Source: Bacillota bacterium
GTDB lineage: Bacteria; Bacillota; Clostridia; Lachnospirales; Lachnospiraceae
Length of the DNA stretch: 10,692 nucleotides
Direction of reading: 5' to 3'
Assembly: GCA_023387655.1 (NCBI GenBank)
Contig: JAEWHR010000027.1
Coordinates: 1 to 10,692, forward strand
This document shows, piece by piece, positions 6,575-10,692 of the stretch. Position 1 is the first letter of the stretch. The number at the start of each line of letters is the position of its first letter. The notes under the pieces were generated by a model. The model was not told the DNA's origin, did not search any database, and saw nothing but the letters and a program-made list of their open reading frames with translations. A program made the position numbers and the translations under genes.

Positions 6575-6644
6575 TGCTACATAATCATATCTATTGACAT
6601 ATCCCTACTTGAATGAGATACTGTCTTTGATAGATTATGTAGCA
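6575..6644 (+). repeat. 12-bp inverted repeat bracketing the ABC-cluster promoter
   Basis: TGCTACATAATC (6575-6586) is the exact reverse complement of GATTATGTAGCA (6633-6644), with 46 nt between. A four-base inner helix (6588-6591/6629-6632) could extend it past a one-base bulge. The right arm is followed by AATTTTT. It can be read as a pair of operator half-sites around the promoter at 6594-6622, or as a large-loop terminator for transcription arriving from leuA. Confidence 0.6.
6594..6622 (+). promoter_or_regulatory. Promoter of the surface-polymer cluster
   Basis: A perfect TTGACA (6594-6599) is followed after 17 nt by GATACT (6617-6622), which matches TATAAT at 4 of 6 positions. The start site would be near 6629, just before the right arm of the 12-bp dyad, about 87 nt upstream of the first codon. 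Confidence 0.6.
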
Positions 6645-6660
6645 ATTTTTAACTATGTAG

Positions 6661-6688
6661 TTTGTACCTATTACATCCTCGGTACAAA
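6661..6688 (+). repeat. 8-bp inverted repeat in the permease leader
   Basis: TTTGTACC (6661-6668) and GGTACAAA (6681-6688) are perfect reverse complements around a 12-nt spacer. It sits 17 nt upstream of the GGAGG ribosome site at 6706-6710 and inside the predicted transcript. It could be an RNA hairpin or a repressor site. Confidence 0.55.
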
Positions 6689-6715
6689 ATTACGTGTATA
6701 AGAATGGAGGATAAT

Positions 6716-7492
6716 TTGAAAAGAATCTTAAATAATTTTAATAAGTATAGATACTTACTAGGCGAACTGATAAAAAAAGACATTAAGTTAAAATACAGAA
6801 ACTCAGTACTTGGATTATTATGGACTTTACTAGAACCATTGCTAACCATGATAGTATTAACAATCGTGTTCACAACATTAATGGGAAAAGACACACCTAA
6901 TTTCCCTGTCTATGTATTATGTGGTCGTTTGTTATATTCTTACTTTTCCAATGGCACTAAATTAGCGTTAAAATCAATTCGTAGAAATAGTGCAATGATA
7001 AGAAAGGTTTATGTACCGAAGTACATCTATCCGCTTTCTTCTACCTTATCAGGATTTGTAACATTTCTAATATCGTTAAGTGTTTTAGTAGTTGTAGCAG
7101 TGGCACAGAATGTTAAACCAACTTGGCACCTTTTTGAGGCGATCTTTCCTATGGTGACCTTACTTATATTAACAGTTGGTGTTGGATTTATTTTAGCAAC
7201 CCTGGGTGTATTCTTTCGCGATACAGAATATCTATGGGGAGTAATCCTAATGCTTATCATGTATGCATCTGCCATCTTCTATAATCCAGCAAAGATACTT
7301 GCAAGTAGTAATGCGTGGATTTTAAAATACAACCCGCTGTTTTGTATTATTCAGAATTTCCGTAATGCTATTTTAGGACAGCCTATGAATACGAAGTATT
7401 TTTTATATTCTGCTGCGTTTAGTGTCGCTTCACTCATTGTTGGTGTATTCCTGTTTTATAAAAAACAAGATAAATTCGTTTTATATATCTAA
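6716..7492 (+). CDS. ABC-2 type polysaccharide/teichoic-acid export permease (Wzm/TagG-like)
   Basis: Membrane subunit of an ABC exporter that would move an undecaprenyl-linked surface polymer across the membrane, paired with the ATPase that follows. It has 258 residues from the chosen start. The family signature YRNSVLGLLWTLLEPL (27-42) precedes about six membrane segments (36-56, 63-80, 106-130, 140-165, 172-190, 232-248). FFRDTEYLW (166-174), YNPL (205-208) and a C-terminal FVLYI are typical. I chose TTG 6716 because GGAGG at 6706-6710 sits 5 nt before it, the same layout as other genes in this window. An in-frame ATG at 6704 overlaps that site, and a TTG at 6662 lies in an inverted repeat. 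The N-terminus MKRILNNFNKYRYLL also resembles family members. Confidence 0.92.
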   Translation: MKRILNNFNKYRYLLGELIKKDIKLKYRNSVLGLLWTLLEPLLTMIVLTIVFTTLMGKDTPNFPVYVLCGRLLYSYFSNGTKLALKSIRRNSAMIRKVYVPKYIYPLSSTLSGFVTFLISLSVLVVVAVAQNVKPTWHLFEAIFPMVTLLILTVGVGFILATLGVFFRDTEYLWGVILMLIMYASAIFYNPAKILASSNAWILKYNPLFCIIQNFRNAILGQPMNTKYFLYSAAFSVASLIVGVFLFYKKQDKFVLYI

Positions 7493-7514
7493 GAATACAG
7501 TTCCAATTGTAAGA

Positions 7515-7545
7515 ATGTAGTAAGGGATTACTGTTTAAACTACAT
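7515..7545 (+). repeat. Inverted repeat between permease and ATPase genes
   Basis: ATGTAGT (7515-7521) and ACTACAT (7539-7545) are exact reverse complements with 17 nt between, in the 83-nt gap 7493-7575. The ATGTAG/CTACAT core also occurs three times upstream of the permease gene (6577-6582, 6637-6642, 6655-6660). It may be an intercistronic RNA hairpin or a binding site. Confidence 0.45.
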
Positions 7546-7575
7546 GGCATTATATAAGAACTGAATGGAGGAACA

Positions 7576-8319
7576 ATGGATAATAATATAGCATTAAAAG
7601 TAAATAATGTTGGTGTTAGATTTAATATGAGCTCAGAAAAAGTTGATAGCATGAAAGAATATGCTATAAAGTTGTTTCGTAGAGAATTACGTTTTAATGA
7701 ATTCTGGGCTTTAAAAGAAGTGTCATTCCAGATTAAAAAGGGACAGCGTGTTGGTGTTCTAGGTTTAAACGGTGCTGGTAAAAGTACTTTATTAAAAGTA
7801 ATTGCTGGAGTGTTAAAAGCAACTGAGGGCTCAGTAACAAAGTATGGTAATATTGTACCATTACTTGAGCTTGGAGCTGGTTTTGATAAAGAATACACTG
7901 GAGCTGAGAACATCTATTTGTATGGAGCGGTACTTGGATATCCTAGGAGCTTTATCAAAGAGAAATTTGATGAAATCGTAGAGTTTTCAGAATTAGGGGA
8001 TTTTATTAATGTACCATTAAAAAATTACTCTTCTGGTATGAAAGCTAGACTTGGATTTTCCATTGCTACGATTGTAGAACCAGAGATCTTAATTTTGGAT
8101 GAGGTTTTATCGGTTGGTGATGCGAAGTTTAGAAAGAAAAGTGAGAAAAAAATCAAGGATATGTTTGATAAGAAAATCACTGTATTATTTGTATCTCATA
8201 GTCTTGCACAGGTTCGTTCTTTATGTGACCGAGCAATCATCATCGAAAAGGGTAGATTAGTTGCACAGGGAGATTCAGAAACAATTTGTAACCTATATGA
8301 ACAGAAGTTAAATAAATAG
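7576..8319 (+). CDS. ABC exporter ATPase for surface polymer (Wzt/TagH-like, no C-terminal binding domain)
   Basis: Nucleotide-binding subunit, cytoplasmic face of the membrane, partner of the preceding permease. It has 247 residues. The Walker A motif is GLNGAGKST (63-71), the family-typical ELGAGFDKEYTGAENIYL segment spans 98-115, the signature is YSSGM (151-155), Walker B is ILILDE with Glu176, and the switch histidine is His208. The long N-terminal loop before residue 45 (MKEYAIKLFRRELRFNEFWAL) is typical of the polysaccharide/teichoic-acid export subfamily. The protein ends soon after the core, so it lacks the carbohydrate-binding C-terminal domain of O-antigen Wzt and the extracellular extension of Bacillus TagH. 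GGAGG (7567-7571) precedes ATG 7576 by 4 nt. No internal promoter is obvious in the 83-nt gap. Confidence 0.95.
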   Translation: MDNNIALKVNNVGVRFNMSSEKVDSMKEYAIKLFRRELRFNEFWALKEVSFQIKKGQRVGVLGLNGAGKSTLLKVIAGVLKATEGSVTKYGNIVPLLELGAGFDKEYTGAENIYLYGAVLGYPRSFIKEKFDEIVEFSELGDFINVPLKNYSSGMKARLGFSIATIVEPEILILDEVLSVGDAKFRKKSEKKIKDMFDKKITVLFVSHSLAQVRSLCDRAIIIEKGRLVAQGDSETICNLYEQKLNK

Positions 8320-8346
8320 ACAAGAAAGATACAATGGAGGACTCAC

Positions 8347-9522
8347 ATGGAAGCCTTAATTCGAGAGGGAAAACGAACATTACTCAGTTTGATTCATAGT
8401 GTACAGGCAAGAGTGGATGCATATCGTGTTAATGCATTATTAGAAAATTATGATCCGTCTGTAGTGGAAAATGTTCCACCTAAGAAGGTAAAAACAATCT
8501 GCTTTTTATTAACTCGTATGGTTCGTTTTGTAGGTGGGCAGACCTCAGTATTACGCTTAGGAACAGAATTATCAAAACAGGGATATCACGTATATTATGC
8601 GGTATACAAATCACAAAGCAAGGAAGAGATGGAGTATGTTGCGAAGTGTAATTTACCAGGTGTTCAAGGAACCTTCTTAACAGCAGCTTCCTTTCGTAAA
8701 TTTAATGAGAAGAAATGTCCTGATGTTGTGGTTGCTACCGGTTGGGATACCGTATCTCACATTAAGAAATTAGGTAGCTACAAGATGTATTATGTTCAGG
8801 ATTATGAGCCATACTTCTATACCTTTGGTGAGATGTTTTTAATGGCGAAGAAAACATATGAGCAGGGTCTTCATATGGTAAGTTTAGGCGCTTGGAATAA
8901 ACAAATGATTGAGCATGAGTGCAAACCTGTTTCACCCATTGATATTGTTGATTTTCCATATGAAAGAGCGGAATATCCGTTTAAAGAGCGAGATTTTGAT
9001 AGCTATCCAAGTAAGAAAGAGATTGTAATTGCGGTATATCTTAAGTATTATGGAAAGCGTCTTCCATGTGTGGTTCAATATATGATTGAAAAAGTTAGTA
9101 AGATGCTATCACAAGATGGGATTAAACTTACTGCAAAGTATTATGGTGAAGCGAAAACCTTTAAGGTACGAGGCGGAGAGAATATTGGTATGCTAAACAA
9201 ACAAGAGCTACGTTCTCTTTATGAAGAGGTTGATTTTGGCCTTGTAGCATCCATGACCAATATCTGCACAGTACCATATGAGATGTTAGCTACTGGCTTA
9301 CCTCTCATTGAGTTTAGCGAAGGAACATTTGAATATTTCTTTCCTAAGAATTGTGCTACTTTAGTGGAGATGTCAGCGGAAGACTTATATAATAAATTAA
9401 AAAGTGTGATATCTACTCCAGAAGTTCTCAGACAACAACAAAAGAATGCACAAGAATATTTAAACACACTAAGCTGGGAAAAGACAGGAAAGCAGTTTGG
9501 TGAGATTTTGGAGCGCTTATGA
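8347..9522 (+). CDS. WsaF-like glycosyltransferase (GT4-type fold)
   Basis: A probable cytoplasmic, membrane-associated sugar transferase that adds a residue to the exported polymer. It has 391 residues. An N-terminal helical stretch (1-45) precedes a GT-B fold. GGQTSVLRL (63-71) is the nucleotide-sugar-side glycine loop, and YYVQDYEPYFYTFG (148-161) is a pattern I associate with WsaF-type rhamnosyltransferases of S-layer glycan synthesis. The C-terminal half carries DFGLVASMTNICTVPYEMLATGLPLIEF (297-323, key residues Glu312 and Glu322), the usual donor-binding region. The sugar cannot be told from sequence. GGAGG (8336-8340) precedes ATG 8347 by 6 nt, 27 nt after the ATPase gene. The stop overlaps the next gene's ATG in ATGA (9519-9522), so the two are probably translationally coupled. 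Confidence 0.85.
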   Translation: MEALIREGKRTLLSLIHSVQARVDAYRVNALLENYDPSVVENVPPKKVKTICFLLTRMVRFVGGQTSVLRLGTELSKQGYHVYYAVYKSQSKEEMEYVAKCNLPGVQGTFLTAASFRKFNEKKCPDVVVATGWDTVSHIKKLGSYKMYYVQDYEPYFYTFGEMFLMAKKTYEQGLHMVSLGAWNKQMIEHECKPVSPIDIVDFPYERAEYPFKERDFDSYPSKKEIVIAVYLKYYGKRLPCVVQYMIEKVSKMLSQDGIKLTAKYYGEAKTFKVRGGENIGMLNKQELRSLYEEVDFGLVASMTNICTVPYEMLATGLPLIEFSEGTFEYFFPKNCATLVEMSAEDLYNKLKSVISTPEVLRQQQKNAQEYLNTLSWEKTGKQFGEILERL

Positions 9523-10692
9523 GAGAACAAATTAAGAGGCTAACGCCAAAACCTCTCATTGAATTATATAAAGGAATACGGTATAGCTTTATTACCGTAT
9601 TCTTTTATCTCTTTCGGCTATGTAAGGTTAAGAAGAATCGAATTGTTTTAATGAATGTATGGGGATTTGGCGACAATGTGAAATATGTGACCGAGGAGCT
9701 TATAAGAAGAAAGAAACCTTATGAGCTTATTTTTATATGCAATCGTCCGGAGAATGTAACGATCTCTAACTTAGTAAAGGTAAAAAAGACAAATACACTA
9801 GCTGCAATCTATGCCCTTGCTACTGCTAAGGTTTGGGTTGATTGTAACCGAAAAGAAGGCTATATAAAAAAGAGAAAAAACCAGTATTATATACAGTTGT
9901 GGCATGGTGGTTTTGCCCTTAAAAAAATTGAAGGTGATTGTGAAGACTACCTTGGTGAAACTTACATCAAGCGCGCAAAAAAAGACTCTTTCATGACGGA
10001 TTTGTATGTATCAAACAGTACTTATTGTACGAAGATGTACCGAAGAGCATTTTGGTTTCATGGTGAGATTGCAGAATGGGGAAGCCCACGAATGGATCTT
10101 TTGCTTTCTGTTAATGAGAACCGAAAGAATCGAATTAAATCAAACCTAGGAATTGATAAAGCGAAAAAGATTGTTCTATATGCACCAACTTACAGAAATT
10201 CAGAAGATACCTCGGTATATGAACTTAATTATGATACGCTATGTATGGAATTATCCAATAGATTTGGAGGAGAATTCATTGTAATTGAGCGCCTCCACCC
10301 GTTAGTTAGAGAGCAAAGCACCTACTTAAAGAGACAGGGAGAGTGTATTGATGCAAGTTCTTATAAGGATATGTATGAGCTTATGCTGATTTCCGATGTA
10401 TTAATAACAGACTATTCGAATACAATGTTTGAATTTGCACTAATGAATCGTCCGGTCTTTTTATATGCGAAGGATTATAGAAACTATAATCAGGAGAGAG
10501 GATTTTACTTTGACTTTCCTACACTACCGTTTTCTATTGCGTATACAGAAGAAGAGTTAAAAGAGAAAATCAGATGTTATAAGGATTCTGAGCAAGAGAA
10601 AGTACGGCAGTTTTTAGAAGTACTTGAAGTGAAAGAAACAGGTACTGCCTCAATAAAAGTTGCTGACCGTATTGAGCAAGTTATGAAAAGAG
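9519..10692 (+). CDS. CDP-glycerol glycerophosphotransferase family protein (TagF/TagB-like), 3'-truncated by the window
   Basis: Transfers glycerol-phosphate from CDP-glycerol to a lipid-linked acceptor or growing polymer at the inner face of the membrane, as in teichoic acid synthesis. I translated 391 codons from ATG 9519 without a stop, so the gene continues past the window. Hallmarks of the Glyphos_transf family are present: QLWHGG (126-131, His129), APTYR (222-226), LHP with His260, and SSYKDMYELM followed by TDYSN (297-301) and FEFALMNRPVFLY. An N-terminal amphipathic/hydrophobic stretch, about 13-35, may attach it to the membrane. The frame overlaps the upstream gene by 4 nt. Much of the catalytic domain is present, so only the tail should be missing. 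TagB (primer) and TagF (polymerase) activities cannot be separated by eye. Confidence 0.92.
   Translation, partial: MREQIKRLTPKPLIELYKGIRYSFITVFFYLFRLCKVKKNRIVLMNVWGFGDNVKYVTEELIRRKKPYELIFICNRPENVTISNLVKVKKTNTLAAIYALATAKVWVDCNRKEGYIKKRKNQYYIQLWHGGFALKKIEGDCEDYLGETYIKRAKKDSFMTDLYVSNSTYCTKMYRRAFWFHGEIAEWGSPRMDLLLSVNENRKNRIKSNLGIDKAKKIVLYAPTYRNSEDTSVYELNYDTLCMELSNRFGGEFIVIERLHPLVREQSTYLKRQGECIDASSYKDMYELMLISDVLITDYSNTMFEFALMNRPVFLYAKDYRNYNQERGFYFDFPTLPFSIAYTEEELKEKIRCYKDSEQEKVRQFLEVLEVKETGTASIKVADRIEQVMKR

Larger units (their letters stand above)
6460..6715 (+). other. Intergenic region rich in inverted repeats, between leuA and the ABC permease gene
   Basis: A 256-nt stretch without a credible gene. 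Visible elements in order are TTATCA/TGATAA (6465-6470/6492-6497), GTGC/GCAC (6501-6504/6512-6515), CCAATC/GATTGG with a 4-nt loop (6518-6533), GGAAC/GTTCC (6532-6536/6546-6550), the 12-bp dyad 6575-6586/6633-6644, a promoter at 6594-6622, a T5 run (6646-6650), and TTTGTACC/GGTACAAA (6661-6668/6681-6688). The longest small reading frame noticed (from ATG 6537) has 15 codons and no ribosome site. Confidence 0.6.

Noticed and set aside
1..10692. CRISPR array, tRNA/rRNA genes, phage or toxin-antitoxin modules
   Set aside because: No spaced direct repeats, no cloverleaf or rRNA-like segments, and no integrase, transposase or toxin-like small gene pair were seen on either strand.

Overview
The window looks like low-GC Firmicutes chromosome, most likely a Lachnospiraceae clostridium resembling Lachnoclostridium phytofermentans. 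This is inferred from AT-rich codon use, strong GGAGG ribosome sites, a DUF3006 protein, a cdaA-cdaR locus preceded by two family-typical membrane proteins, and a clostridial type-2 LeuA. All genes found lie on the + strand.

Layout. (1) 1-326: the last codons of an unidentified gene, then a small DUF3006 protein. (2) 327-633: a non-coding stretch with a good extended -10 promoter (367-395) and a leader of about 230 nt containing several strong hairpins, one of them a composite stem spanning 433-536. (3) 634-4259: a four-gene, tightly packed operon (two uncharacterised membrane proteins, the diadenylate cyclase CdaA and its YbbR-domain partner CdaR). This is the c-di-AMP synthesis module, which normally controls potassium/osmolyte and cell-wall homeostasis. 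glmM, which follows cdaR in Bacillus, does not follow here. (4) 4292-4696: an HPr-like phosphocarrier with its own promoter and a 17-18 bp hairpin in its leader. (5) 4731-6459: leuA (2-isopropylmalate synthase) with its own extended -10 promoter and no room for a T-box. (6) 6460-6715: a non-coding stretch dense in inverted repeats, with a TTGACA-N17-GATACT promoter bracketed by a 12-bp dyad. (7) 6716-10692: a cell-surface polymer cluster made of a Wzm/TagG-type permease, a Wzt/TagH-type ATPase, a WsaF-like glycosyltransferase and a TagF-like CDP-glycerol glycerophosphotransferase that runs off the window end.

How the parts work together. Genes 634-4259 probably make and modulate c-di-AMP at the membrane. 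Genes 6716-10692 probably build and export a teichoic-acid-like or glycerophosphate-decorated wall polymer by the ABC-transporter route. leuA and the HPr-like gene appear to be independently transcribed housekeeping genes between them. The protein-coding content mostly belongs to known families. The least explained material is non-coding (leaders at about 402-633 and 4326-4420, dyads at 6500-6690) together with the two unnamed membrane proteins upstream of cdaA.
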